From CAYNRE01 sp964399535 (GTDB lineage: Bacteria; Planctomycetota; Planctomycetia; Pirellulales; CAYNRE01): a stretch of DNA of 64,000 bases. The notes under the pieces are model-generated. The model ran no database searches. It was not told where the DNA came from and saw only the letters and a list, made by a program, of their open reading frames with translations. The stretch lies in the NCBI GenBank assembly GCA_964399535.1, contig CAYNRE010000005.1, positions 186,001 to 250,000 of the forward strand, in the 5' to 3' direction. The translations under genes and the position numbers were made by a program. Numbering within the stretch: the first letter of the stretch is position 1; every line of letters begins with the position of its first letter. Below, piece after piece: positions 52,901 to 61,172 of this stretch.

Positions 52901-54764
52901 GCTCGCTCTCCGGCTGAAGCACCAACACCGCTTCCGCGGAATCGACAGGCAGGAGCCCATCAACTTCCAAGGTTTGCCATTCGGACGAAACTCGCCACTG
53001 GGCAGCGAGACTGAGTACGGTCCAAGGGGGGCTCGCCTCCTTCAGCGCCACGGCAACGGTGAGTTCGCCCTCCGACCGTAATGCCGCCCGAGCGCGAACC
53101 GGCCGGCCCGGGGCGAGCGCGCCGGGCGAAAGCCGAAACTCAATCGCGGGGTGCGTTTCGCCGTGGCCCGTTGCCTCGCGCGGCGGCGCGGCCGGCAGCC
53201 ACTGTAAGCGCACCGGGGGCTCTTCTCCGCCCGCCTCGATGCGTTCGACCTGGTAATGCGGGGCGCACACCACCTGCCAAAACGGTCGCTCTCCCAAGGG
53301 CTCCAGCGACAAATCGCTCAGCTCCAACGTGGTCGAGAGCGGTTCGGCAAGCAGAAACACCCGGCATTCTGGGCAATCCTCGGTGGGCAGAAAGTCGGCC
53401 AGGAAGGTTTGCCACTGGCCACTTAAGCGAACCGCGGCCGAAAGCCCTAGTCCCTGGCGCGAACCATCGTCGCGGCTCACTCCATAGCAGAGCACGCAGG
53501 GGGCCTCGGCCCGGGCTCGAAACCGAACCCGGTAGGGCTGACCGGTTCCCAACGAGCCGGCCGAACGCCCCACCTGAACCGTGGCCGCCTGGGTGCCGGC
53601 CCAGCGGCCTCGGCGCGGCTGCACGCGTATGGCGTCGCCCTGCTGGGCGAGCGGCCGGATTCGTGGAGCCGGGCCTCCCCAACTGCTGGGCTGCCAGCGC
53701 CGTAAGCGAGGATCGAACCAGGTCTGTTGCCACCATCGTCGCCCGTGGGCCGCAAGCGTGCTCGCCAAACCTAACAAATCGCGGAGCTCGCTTACGGCTG
53801 TGGGCCAAAAGACCAACACCTGGGCCAACGGAAGCCAGGCCAGCTTGGGTTGCCGGGCCGCCACGGCCGCGGCCAGGCTCACCGGCAGCCAAAGCTCGTA
53901 AAATACGTTGTTCGTAAGCGGGCGATACGGTTCGCTCGGTTGGTCGTCGGGCTGAAAGCGAAAGCGCCAATCAAGCGCCGTGCGGGTCAGTTCGATCAGG
54001 CCAAACACCACGAACACCGGGACCAAGGCGCCCGTGAGCCTGGTCAAAACCGCCAGGTAGGCCCCCAGCGCCAGCATTTCAGCCGGGTAAACCCAGCGCA
54101 GGTACCGGGCGAACTCCGCGGGCGAGGTTCGCGTGGCCACGGTTTCGATACCAGCCCGCAGGTCGGCCTCGCGGTCGAACCGCTGATGACGCAAAATCCC
54201 CCGCAGGCCTGCCAGAAAGGCCGATGCCGTGGCCGTTAGGGTCAGCGCCAGCCAGGCGCGGGGCGTGCCGCGGTCGAAGTCGGCTAGCACCGCGCAAACC
54301 AGCAGGGTCGGCACGGCATGAGCCCCGAGCGTGTCGGCCAGCACCGCCAGAATCCCACGCTCTTTCAGCCGCACCGGCGGAACCGAGTACAGCGTGGGCA
54401 ACGCCAAGTTCACCAGCACGAGGGCCCCGGCCAACGGCCCCCAGTGGAGCCAAAACCCGGGCAGCCAGGCGACGGCGAGCGTTAAGGCCACCGCGGCGCG
54501 ACGCGCCCCCCGGCTGAGCCGGGCCATCGAGTTGGGTTTGCCGGCTTTCTGGTCGACTTCGATGTCGTACAGGTCGTTGACCACGTGCCCGTAGGCTGCC
54601 ACGGCGAAAATCGCCACGAGCAAGCCCAGGGTTTCCCCGAGAAACCGCTCGGCGCTCGGCCTGCTCAGCAGCGCCTGGGCATAGGCGATGGCCAATAGTG
54701 GGGGAATCTTGGCCCACCAATTGTCGGCGCGCACCAACCGTATTGCCCGCTGCCAAACAGCCAT
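49986..54764 (-). CDS. UbiA-family prenyltransferase fused to nine carbohydrate-binding-like repeats
   Basis: The product is 1592 residues. Residues 1 to about 335 are an integral-membrane UbiA-type prenyltransferase with about nine helices. Aspartate motif 1 is NDLYDIEVD (63-71), YSVPPVRLK is at 126-134, and motif 2 is DREAD (197-201). UbiA enzymes move a prenyl chain onto an acceptor, or sugar phosphate onto polyprenyl phosphate. Residues of about 370-1592 are nine repeats of roughly 137 residues; the strand resembling YRVRFRARA begins near 411, 555, 691, 827, 969, 1104, 1237, 1375 and 1510, followed by a PW..L segment, W(Q/R/K)T and a hydrophobic strand. This pattern resembles CBM4/9-like beta-sandwich modules. 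ATG 54764 has GGAGA upstream. I know of no described protein of this architecture. Confidence 0.85.
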   Translation of the reverse strand: MAVWQRAIRLVRADNWWAKIPPLLAIAYAQALLSRPSAERFLGETLGLLVAIFAVAAYGHVVNDLYDIEVDQKAGKPNSMARLSRGARRAAVALTLAVAWLPGFWLHWGPLAGALVLVNLALPTLYSVPPVRLKERGILAVLADTLGAHAVPTLLVCAVLADFDRGTPRAWLALTLTATASAFLAGLRGILRHQRFDREADLRAGIETVATRTSPAEFARYLRWVYPAEMLALGAYLAVLTRLTGALVPVFVVFGLIELTRTALDWRFRFQPDDQPSEPYRPLTNNVFYELWLPVSLAAAVAARQPKLAWLPLAQVLVFWPTAVSELRDLLGLASTLAAHGRRWWQQTWFDPRLRRWQPSSWGGPAPRIRPLAQQGDAIRVQPRRGRWAGTQAATVQVGRSAGSLGTGQPYRVRFRARAEAPCVLCYGVSRDDGSRQGLGLSAAVRLSGQWQTFLADFLPTEDCPECRVFLLAEPLSTTLELSDLSLEPLGERPFWQVVCAPHYQVERIEAGGEEPPVRLQWLPAAPPREATGHGETHPAIEFRLSPGALAPGRPVRARAALRSEGELTVAVALKEASPPWTVLSLAAQWRVSSEWQTLEVDGLLPVDSAEAVLVLQPESERGSLEIGPALCEAVRGEVPLVLETVPGAGGQVVRQADSAWRRMLPLPGPDRQASDVRWVVPGQSIHRGQVYRCTLRARSDAPRDLVVDLVESRPPWRALGLWSRVPLDPAERSYLFEFQAIESEPAALLRFLSGSSDTPWELAQLESEPVSGAVFWALEQAAGVRARLVEGSSPSGCRVEPVRIDGLAESLRLVRGPWPLAGAGVYRLSLSARSDVARRASWRVAPVDGADIVRGGQGTLALGPEPHRYPCDLILDGVESGGLLGPTAVQVELLFGADAAPCEILAIELKPVAADATRMLDLRSGGAAHLEADSPQAGQVKVCVHDPGQQPDDVLLGCGWWKPEARGWYRVALEVRADQPRQVPYWVALAVSPWTTLAPRQTAQLHGEWQTLIADFQVDSPGLPLRLVLALGDQAGPIEVGSASLTPLPEQAGWQWLASQQAQGYLALVERESSSLRGARCAPGDGQLWLARQPFAVRGGQPYRAVISARAASELATQLRISQAESPWELLLPDQAVGLDSQWRGLVVEFLPLRDEPAVRIALELPPGCPPVEVGSVQVFSVAQAGWSIDGASPPGWQLECPRGEPEGIAAAYRGPGESPAPGRLLWSAPEVGGEPVRISMRVRGDRPSAVRATLAQAQPPWQALAPPAVWQIDSEWKTLVADRIPCSAASAARLVLEVEPAAGRVDFERPRLTEIARQRCWQLAVTEPGQAMCVGADTPPRNQVRVQVRRPGTEAGQIALQGAPLGVRGGTRYRVRFRLRASQAARVTASVAQAHEPWSGLGLWTRWNLDSTWRTYLADFVATADEDQARLLVLLGEVDGEVELDFADLTERPDRLPELVLGGDAAAALVESEEDPQTLEVVLAEPGSERWHVQLSLGELGVVAGKAYRLSLVGRSETPRRLGCVLMQAAPPWQTLADYRELVLSAPWEQHETTFVAQADDPRARVVLMLGMESPGAWLKSIVVEPMPEG
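49989..53642 (-). repeat. Nine protein-level repeats of about 137 residues (CBM4/9-like)
   Basis: This is the C-terminal three quarters of the UbiA fusion. Spacings between repeat cores are 144, 136, 136, 142, 135, 133, 138 and 135 residues. The repeats are divergent, so the duplications are old. Repeat 4 is the most degenerate, lacking the central PW and WQT positions. Confidence 0.8.
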
Positions 54765-54993
54765 CGGTTCTCCGCGACTGCCCCGCCCCGCGCGATCGCC
54801 CCGAGGCTCCACCACGCGCAGGGCGCTACGCCCCTCGCCTGGTCGCACGCCAACCCTGACAAATTCTACCCGGCACCTGCCCCCGGGAGCGAGCACCGAC
54901 CACGACGCGCTGGGGGTGGCAAGCGCCGCCGATTGGGATTTCGCGAGCGGCGCCGCTTGTAGGGGCCCAGCCGATCAGGCTACGCTCGCATAG

Positions 54994-56106
54994 ATGGCCT
55001 TACCCCTTGTCACCGTCGTGCGGCAGGTCGATGCCGGCTCGCCCGAACCAGAGCTGATCGAGCAAGCCGCCGCGCTGCTCGGCGGCGGGTCGCTGGTGGT
55101 TTTTCCGACCGAAACGGTTTACGGCCTCGGCGCCCTAGCGCTCGACCCGGCGGCGGTCGAGCGAATCTTTCAGGCCAAGGGGCGGCCCGCGAACAACCCG
55201 CTCATTGTGCACGTGGCCAACCTGGCACAAGCCCGCGGGCTGGTCCGCGACTGGCCTGCCGACGCTCAGCGATTGGCCGAACGATTCTGGCCCGGCCCTT
55301 TAACGCTGGTGTTGGCCAAAGACCCGTGCGTGCCCGATCGGGTGACTGCCGGGGGGGGCACCGTGGCCTTGCGAATGCCGGCCCACCCCGTGGCCCTGGC
55401 CCTGCTGCGGAAAGTCGGAGCGCCGCTGGCAGCCCCCAGCGCCAACCGCTCGTGTCATCTCTCGGCCACCACCGCCGGCCATGCCTGGAAGGACCTGGAC
55501 GGTCGGGTCGCCATGATCCTGGATGCCGGGCCGACCGAATTCGGAGTGGAATCGACCGTGGTCGACCTGACGGGGCAAGTCCCGCGAGTGCTCCGCCCCG
55601 GCTCGATTACCGCGGGCCAGCTCACCGAAACGCTAGGGCGTTCCGTGCTGGGCCAACCGCAAAGCAAACCGGCCAGCTTGGGCCAGCAGGCGCCGGGCGG
55701 GGCAAGGTCAAGCCCGGTGGAGGTGGCCGCCAGCGTTGAGCCGCTGCGCTCGCCAGGCCAACTGGCCAGACACTACAGCCCCCGGATTCCACTCGAGTTG
55801 GTCGAACCTGGCCAGTCGCTGGGTCGAGTTCTTCATTGGGTGTCGCTGGGGTGCCGGGTCGGTTGGCTGAGGTTTTCGGACGATGGACCGGCCGGGGAAG
55901 GGGGCGAGCTCCCGGCCGAATGGGCCGAGCGGGTCGAGCGAGTACGGTGGCCCGAACCGGCCGAATACGCGCGGCGCATGTACGGGGAGCTGCACCGTTT
56001 CGAAGACCAAGGGCTGGACCGGATTGTTGTGGACTTTCCCCCCGATCTGGATGCGTGGCAGGCGGTGCGCGACCGCCTCACGAGGGCAGCGGTGCCCGGC
56101 CCGTAA
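54994..56106 (+). CDS. tsaC: L-threonylcarbamoyladenylate synthase (TsaC/Sua5)
   Basis: The enzyme makes threonylcarbamoyl-AMP for t6A37 modification of ANN-reading tRNAs. The product is 370 residues, the long Sua5 form. The YrdC domain (about 15-205) has VVFPTETVYGLG, KGRPANNPLIVHV, PAPSANRSC in the form LAAPSANRS and FGVESTVVDL. The linker with SPGQLARHYSP (near 255) and the C-terminal Sua5 domain follow. ATG 54994 fits the family start. It is divergent from the UbiA fusion, and a probable terminator lies downstream at 56207-56237. Confidence 0.95.
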   Translation: MALPLVTVVRQVDAGSPEPELIEQAAALLGGGSLVVFPTETVYGLGALALDPAAVERIFQAKGRPANNPLIVHVANLAQARGLVRDWPADAQRLAERFWPGPLTLVLAKDPCVPDRVTAGGGTVALRMPAHPVALALLRKVGAPLAAPSANRSCHLSATTAGHAWKDLDGRVAMILDAGPTEFGVESTVVDLTGQVPRVLRPGSITAGQLTETLGRSVLGQPQSKPASLGQQAPGGARSSPVEVAASVEPLRSPGQLARHYSPRIPLELVEPGQSLGRVLHWVSLGCRVGWLRFSDDGPAGEGGELPAEWAERVERVRWPEPAEYARRMYGELHRFEDQGLDRIVVDFPPDLDAWQAVRDRLTRAAVPGP

Positions 56107-56206
56107 GCCCGGTCCTGGCCGGCGCCCGCCATCGCCGATAGGCGCCGGCCAGCAGCGGGTGGCGACCTCGCCGGTTTCTGTCGAATTGGCATAAAAAATT
56201 CGCTTG

Positions 56207-56237
56207 CCAAGAACGGAGAATTCCGCTTGGGTTTTTT
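56207..56237 (+). terminator. Probable rho-independent terminator after tsaC
   Basis: The CCAAG/CTTGG stem (56207-56211 with 56226-56230) has an inner GGA/TCC pairing and is followed by six T at 56232-56237. The stem is short and interrupted, so strength is uncertain. Confidence 0.45.
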
Positions 56238-56238
56238 C

Positions 56239-56268
56239 TTGAATTTTTTGCTTGCCAATCGCTAGGAT
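56239..56268 (+). promoter_or_regulatory. Possible sigma-70-type promoter for the NHL/PEP-CTERM gene
   Basis: TTGAAT (56239-56244) and TAGGAT (56263-56268) are separated by 18 bases, directly after the terminator and about 180 bases before the start codon. The match is moderate, in an AT-rich island. Confidence 0.35.
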
Positions 56269-56446
56269 CGCATCGCAACGCCTTGGCCCCGGTTCTCGAC
56301 CAGAGGCCGTGCCCTTGGCGGTACCGGAACGGAACAGAGAGCTTTCTTGGCCGAGATGCTTCGGCCGGGCTGAGCCCAGGCAGGGGACGCCTAGCCAGTC
56401 CTTGCCGCTTCGCCGCGCGGACTACGCGGCCTGGAACGGAGGGGTC

Positions 56447-58036
56447 GTGCGCACTGATCGGTTGCCAGAGCCAGGCCGCCTGGGAGGGTGGCTCTTGGCC
56501 CTTGGCTTGCTAATCAACCCCGTCTCGGCGGCGACGATCACGCTGAACGTCAACCCCAGCAGCACGCTCGGGCTGACCTTTTCGATTCCGGAGGTGATGC
56601 GGTCCGGCACCGTCACCGTCCCGGTTACTGGCTCGCTGACCGAGGACCTGACGTTCGGCGTTCAGTCCGGCTTCGGCACCGTGGCGACCGCTGGCAAGCT
56701 CAGCGGGGGCACGCTGAACCTCGGCAACGCCAGCAACGTGGGCGTGGACCTGGAGCTCTTGGGCCAGGTTACGTTCAGCAGTGCCTCGCTGCGCTTGACC
56801 AGCAACGGGCCGACCAACCCGTTTACTTCGCCCCCCCTCGCGGCGGGCAAAACCCGTATTCCGCTGGCGGGTGCTTCGCTGCTGCTGAACGGCGGAACTA
56901 TTTCCACCGTAGCCACGGGCCTGGTCGGCGGCCAATTGGGCAGCCCGACGTTTAATTTCACCAACGCACCGCTGACTTTTAACTTTCCCGCCGACGCCTA
57001 CATGGACGTGACCGTGTCGGGCAACACGGTAACCCAGTCCATCCCGCTTAACCTGTCGGCGGCCTATCAGACCACCCCGCTGAACTTCTCGCTGGGGCTG
57101 AGCGGCACCCTGAATCTGACCGGCACCTTGCCCACGGTCACCTCCACCCCGGTGGCGGTCGCCTCGCTGGAGAATAAAAGCGCTTACCTGCGCAGTTCCT
57201 CTGGGGGCTGGGGGGTGTTTGCCGATTCGACCGATGGTTTGCTTACCCCCTTCGACGTCGCCTTCGACGCGAACAACAACCTCTACGTGACCGACATCTT
57301 GAAAAGCCGGGTCACGCGCTTCAATTCCTCGGGCGTGGGTACGGTTTTCGCCGACGCAGCCGACGGGGCGATTTTCCCCACTTCGCTGGCAATCGCCCCC
57401 AATGGAACCGTGTTTGTCACCAATTACCTGACCAACACCATTGCCCGGGTCAGCGCGGCGGGGGTCGGCGTTCCGTTCGCCGACGCGGCCGATGGGCTCA
57501 ACAGCCCCTTCGGCGCGGCGCTCGATGCCAGCGGCAACCTGTACGTGGCTAATTTGGGGTCGCGACAGATTCTGAAGTTCGACAGCGCCGGCGTGGCAAC
57601 GGTGTTTGCCGACGCGGCCGACGGAATCTTTACGCCGCTCGATGTGGCCCTCGACTCCGCCGGAAACGTATACGTGGCCGACGCCCTGTTGAGCAAGGTA
57701 TTTCGCTTCACGCCGGCCGGAGTGGGGAGCGTGTTTGCCGACCTGGCCGACGGTCTCTCCACACCCAGCGGGTTGGCCTTCGACAACCAGGGAAATCTGC
57801 TCGTCACCAATTACTTGTTCAACAAGATCGTGGCGATCAGTCCGGCGGGCATCGGCTCGCTATACGCCGACACCCCGGTGGGCTTCCGCAGCCCCTTCGG
57901 AATCGCGGCCCGGCCTACTACCCCCGCGCTAACCGGAGCGACCGTGCCCGAACCGACAGCCCTGGGCCTACTACTCGCGGGATGGGCGGGCCTGGTGCTG
58001 GCAGCTGCTCGGCGCCAACGCCGAGCGGCAACCTGA
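56447..58036 (+). CDS. Secreted NHL-repeat protein with PEP-CTERM anchor
   Basis: The product is 529 residues. A signal peptide (core GGWLLALGLLINPVSA) is followed by a Thr/Gly/Ser-rich beta domain of about 200 residues. Five NHL-like repeats of 43 residues plus a partial sixth come next (pattern VGTVFADAADG, SPFGAALDASGNLYVAN). The C-terminus is VPEPTALGLLLAGWAG and a basic tail RRQRRAAT, the exosortase sorting signal. GTG 56447 is chosen because GGAGGGG lies just upstream and the signal peptide starts there. The propeller probably has a binding role at the cell surface; the ligand is unknown. Confidence 0.85.
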   Translation: MRTDRLPEPGRLGGWLLALGLLINPVSAATITLNVNPSSTLGLTFSIPEVMRSGTVTVPVTGSLTEDLTFGVQSGFGTVATAGKLSGGTLNLGNASNVGVDLELLGQVTFSSASLRLTSNGPTNPFTSPPLAAGKTRIPLAGASLLLNGGTISTVATGLVGGQLGSPTFNFTNAPLTFNFPADAYMDVTVSGNTVTQSIPLNLSAAYQTTPLNFSLGLSGTLNLTGTLPTVTSTPVAVASLENKSAYLRSSSGGWGVFADSTDGLLTPFDVAFDANNNLYVTDILKSRVTRFNSSGVGTVFADAADGAIFPTSLAIAPNGTVFVTNYLTNTIARVSAAGVGVPFADAADGLNSPFGAALDASGNLYVANLGSRQILKFDSAGVATVFADAADGIFTPLDVALDSAGNVYVADALLSKVFRFTPAGVGSVFADLADGLSTPSGLAFDNQGNLLVTNYLFNKIVAISPAGIGSLYADTPVGFRSPFGIAARPTTPALTGATVPEPTALGLLLAGWAGLVLAAARRQRRAAT

Positions 58037-58089
58037 AACCCGGTGCCCAGCGGCGCGCGGCCCGACGCCGAAGCGTTGCCGCAAGCAGG

Positions 58090-59058
58090 CTACACGTGCT
58101 GCCCGCGATACCAGGCAATGGTTTCGCCCAGGGCGTCGGCCAGGCGATAGCGCGATTTCCAGCCCAGCACCTCTCGGGCTTTGCCACAATCGAGAAACTG
58201 GCGCGGAATTTCGTGCGTGGCCTGGTTCAACACCACTGGTTCGAGATCGGCTCGCCCACAAGCCTGGCTGAGCAGTTTCACGAGTTCCAGCACCGAAACC
58301 GGCGTTTCGGTGCCGAAGTTGAACGCCTGGCCGCTGGTTTGCGGGCCGGGCAGCGACTGGGCCAAGAGCAGGTAGGCCTCGACCGCGTCGCGAACGAAGA
58401 AGTAGTCGCGCACGAAGGTTCCATCGCTGCGCACCAGGGGCCGCTCCCCCCGGAGCAGCGAACGGATCGTGCCAGGAATCAGCCGGTTGTAGTTCAGGTC
58501 GCCTGGCCCGAACAGATTGCCGCAGCGTGTCACGGCGACCGGCGTGGCGTAGCTGTGGAAGTAGCTCAGCGAGATCAGGTCGGCGCACGACTTGGAAACG
58601 TCGTAGGGAAACCGGCCCAGCGGCGGTTGGTCCTCGGTATAGGGAAGCCGTTCGTGGACGCCGTAGGCCTTGTCGCTCGAGGCCACCACCACCCGCTGGA
58701 CCAACCGCGAGCACTGACGCGCGGCTTCGAGCAGATGCCAGGTGCCGCGAATGTTGGCTTCGAAGGTGCTCAGCGGCTGGCGCAGGGCCGTTCCCACGAT
58801 GGTTTGCGCCCCCAGGTGGAAGACGGTGTCAATCTCGTATTCGTTGATCAGCCGCACCAACAGGGGAAAATCTTCCAGCGCGCCCGTTACCCGATTCACC
58901 CGGTCGCGACACTCGGTCCAAAGCGGGCTGCGGGGCACGTGATCGCGAATCAGGCAGGTAACTTCCGCCCCCCGCGCCAGCAGCTCGGGCACCATCGCCG
59001 AGCCAAGCAGCCCGGTGGCGCCGGTGACCAGCACGTTGCGTCCGCTCCAAAAACTCAT
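58090..59058 (-). CDS. rfbG: CDP-glucose 4,6-dehydratase-like epimerase/dehydratase
   Basis: The family converts CDP-glucose to CDP-4-keto-6-deoxyglucose, the entry to CDP-dideoxy and branched sugars. The product is 322 residues. The NAD motif is TGATGLLG, the catalytic region VVASSDKAYG, and YxxxK is YDVSK. FLDCGKAREVLGWKSRYRL near the end is typical. Identification as RfbG rather than a generic dehydratase rests on the overlap with rfbF: its ATG overlaps the rfbF stop by four bases. It should act on the product of that gene. Confidence 0.85.
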   Translation of the reverse strand: MSFWSGRNVLVTGATGLLGSAMVPELLARGAEVTCLIRDHVPRSPLWTECRDRVNRVTGALEDFPLLVRLINEYEIDTVFHLGAQTIVGTALRQPLSTFEANIRGTWHLLEAARQCSRLVQRVVVASSDKAYGVHERLPYTEDQPPLGRFPYDVSKSCADLISLSYFHSYATPVAVTRCGNLFGPGDLNYNRLIPGTIRSLLRGERPLVRSDGTFVRDYFFVRDAVEAYLLLAQSLPGPQTSGQAFNFGTETPVSVLELVKLLSQACGRADLEPVVLNQATHEIPRQFLDCGKAREVLGWKSRYRLADALGETIAWYRGQHV

Positions 59059-59825
59059 GTCCACACCTTCCAGGGCGCCTGGCCGCTGCTCCACAAGCTC
59101 TCGAGCAATTGCTTTTCGCGCAGGGTATCCATCGGCTGCCAAAAGCCGTCGTGCGGGTAGGCCATGAGTTGGCCGTCGGTCGCCAAGCGCTCCAGCGGCT
59201 CGCGCTCCAGCACCGTGTCGTCTCCGCTCAGGTAGTCGAGCACCGCAGGCTCGAACACGAAAAAGCCGCCGTTGATCCAGCCTTCGCCCGCCTGGGGTTT
59301 TTCAGAGAATTCGCGAACCCGCTGCCCCTCGAGCACCAGGCCGCCGAACCGGGCCGGGGGGCGCACCGCGGTTACCGTGGCCAAACGGCCGTGCTGGCGG
59401 TGGAAGGCCAGCAGGCGGTTGATATCGACGTTTCCTACCCCGTCGCCGTAGGTGACCATGAAGGTGCCCGTGGCCAGCCATTGCCGTAGGCGCAACAGCC
59501 GGCCGCCGGTCAGGGTGGCGATGCCGGTATCGATCACCCCCACGCGCCAGTCCAGGGCGCTGGGGCGGACCAGGTCGAGCTGGCCGGTCGCCAGATCGAC
59601 GATGAAATCGCTCTGGTGAATCAACAGGTTGCGAAAGTACTCCTTGATCAGCTCGCCGCGATAACCGCAGGCCACGAGAAAATCGCGGCAACCGTGTGCC
59701 GCGTAAATCTGCATGATGTGCCACAGGAGGGGCTTGCCGCCGATTTCGATCATCGGTTTGGGACGCAAAGCGGTCTCCTCGGCCAGCCGCGTGCCCATTC
59801 CGCCCGCGAGGATGACGACCTGCAT
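59055..59825 (-). CDS. rfbF: Glucose-1-phosphate cytidylyltransferase
   Basis: The enzyme makes CDP-glucose from CTP and glucose-1-phosphate. The product is 256 residues, the normal length. The nucleotide-binding start is LAGGMGTRLAEETALRPKPM. IGGKPLLWHIM, MVTYGDGVGNVDI (metal Asp) and NGGFFVFEP are conserved in RfbF. ATG 59825 has AAGGGGAG upstream. The overlap with rfbG gives a two-gene unit; the later genes of a dideoxysugar pathway are not here. Confidence 0.94.
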   Translation of the reverse strand: MQVVILAGGMGTRLAEETALRPKPMIEIGGKPLLWHIMQIYAAHGCRDFLVACGYRGELIKEYFRNLLIHQSDFIVDLATGQLDLVRPSALDWRVGVIDTGIATLTGGRLLRLRQWLATGTFMVTYGDGVGNVDINRLLAFHRQHGRLATVTAVRPPARFGGLVLEGQRVREFSEKPQAGEGWINGGFFVFEPAVLDYLSGDDTVLEREPLERLATDGQLMAYPHDGFWQPMDTLREKQLLESLWSSGQAPWKVWT

Positions 59826-60047
59826 GCCCTACTCCCCTTGCCCTGCGAACCGCGGCCGAGAACCGCCAGGTCCGGTGATCGCGACCTGGAGCGGGTTGTA
59901 GCCGAACCGGCCCCAACCGGGCAACGCCGGCCCGCCGAGTGAGGCGGGCAGGCACGGCTTCGCCGGGCGCTTGCAGTGCGCGCCCCGCCCTGCCGGGCTC
60001 TCGCGCGGCAGCCGCGGTAGGGCGAAGAGCCAGGCCGCCCGGGCGTT

Positions 60048-60785
60048 TCAAGTGGTCAGCGGCAACGGTCGGGCCAGAAACTCCGCCAACAACTCCCCGG
60101 CCACCTCGGTCAGACGCGGGGCCGGGACCAGGGCCGAACGGAGCCGGGCGCGGCGAATCACACCTTTCTCCAGGAAATCGGCGAAGAGCTGCTCGCGAAT
60201 CTCGGCCGGCCCACCCGTCATGGCCGGAGTCCACTGGCGGCGGCCGGCATCGTCCGGGTGCGAAAGCTGCAGGTAGCCCAGCGGCGCGTGCGACCACTCG
60301 AGTAGCCAGCCGACCGCGTCGTCGTGCCCGAGGCACTGTCCGGTCTGCACAGCGTGGAATTGGCCACTGGGGGAGAGCGTCCAGGTCCGCGCCGGCCGCG
60401 GCAAGCGGGTGACCACGTCGACCGTCGGGTGGCTATCGAGCAAGTCGGTCTGAATCGAGACAAGCAAATCGACGACCGGCACGGCTGCGGCGCTAGTTTC
60501 AATCAGGTCGGCTCGCCAGTACACCTCGACCGTGAAGGGGCGCTCGAGGGTCGGCCGGTAGATGGCCACCGCATCGCCTTGACGCACATAGCCCTCGGCG
60601 AGGCACCCCGCGGCTGATTTCAGCGGGGGCAAATCCACGCCCAAGATCGCCAGATCGCTGAGCGGGTGCCCGTCGTGTCGCCACCGGGTCAGCCCGAGGG
60701 CCGGGGCCAGCAAGTCGAGGTGGGCCGCAACACCGCCGACCGAAAGCTCGAGCTCATGGTCGGAACGAGTCCAGGAAGCCGCCAT
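60048..60785 (-). CDS. Protein of unknown function
   Basis: The product is 245 residues with no signal peptide or membrane helix; I do not recognise its family. It appears beta-rich with regular hydrophobic strands, e.g. GDAVAIYRPTLERPFTVEVY and PVVDLLVSIQTDLLDSHPTV, and has a helical C-terminus. ATG 60785 has AAAAGG upstream. The leader holds a hairpin terminator 234 bases before the start, with a candidate promoter behind it, so expression might be controlled by attenuation. rfbF lies 222 bases downstream on the same strand. Confidence 0.7.
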   Translation of the reverse strand: MAASWTRSDHELELSVGGVAAHLDLLAPALGLTRWRHDGHPLSDLAILGVDLPPLKSAAGCLAEGYVRQGDAVAIYRPTLERPFTVEVYWRADLIETSAAAVPVVDLLVSIQTDLLDSHPTVDVVTRLPRPARTWTLSPSGQFHAVQTGQCLGHDDAVGWLLEWSHAPLGYLQLSHPDDAGRRQWTPAMTGGPAEIREQLFADFLEKGVIRRARLRSALVPAPRLTEVAGELLAEFLARPLPLTT

Positions 60786-61011
60786 GAAGCACACCTTTTC
60801 CAAGCCTTGCAATCAAGTTCGCCAGCCTGGCCGCTGCCCAAGGGTGGCTGGCGGCGGCGTGGGCGCATTGTCGGCCACCGCAAATTGAGTTGGCAATGCA
60901 CGGCGGCAGCGCGTGCTGAATGCGCGGCGGCAACCCACCGGTGGGTCGATGACCGGCCTCGGGCATTCCCAAGCACTGGCGGGGATCGTACCGTGGCGAT
61001 CGGCCGCCAAT

Positions 61012-61050
61012 AAAAAAACCCCGCCGCTCGCACGAGGCGAAACGGCGGGG
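61012..61050 (-). terminator. Rho-independent terminator hairpin
   Basis: CCCCGCCG (61019-61026) pairs with CGGCGGGG (61043-61050), with a 16-base loop and, read on the minus strand, seven T at 61018-61012. Confidence 0.7.
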
Positions 61051-61166
61051 CCGGAACAGAGAAGAGGCCGTTAAGCATAATACCCAGAAGACCGCCGGGG
61101 CGATAACCCCCAGGACTTCGGAGCGACGATACGCAAGACAAAAAATTAAGTAGCTAACGGATCGCC
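61012..61166 (-). ncRNA. Candidate small RNA or attenuated leader
   Basis: On the minus strand a promoter-like pair (61173-61200) would start a transcript near 61166. It would form one hairpin (GAAG/CTTC and GGGG/CCCC arms, 61087-61119) and end at a perfect 8-bp GC stem (61019-61026 with 61043-61050) followed by seven T (61018-61012). That gives an RNA of about 155 bases. It could be a free small RNA or the attenuated leader of the gene starting at 60785. No known RNA family is recognised. Confidence 0.35.
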
Positions 61167-61172
61167 AACCGG

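Larger units (their letters stand above)
56107..56446. other. Intergenic region with terminator and promoter-like boxes
   Basis: No gene is called in these 340 bases. An AT-rich island at 56180-56270 carries a hairpin plus T-run and then promoter-like boxes, listed separately. The rest, up to 56446, would be the leader of the NHL/PEP-CTERM gene. Confidence 0.5.
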
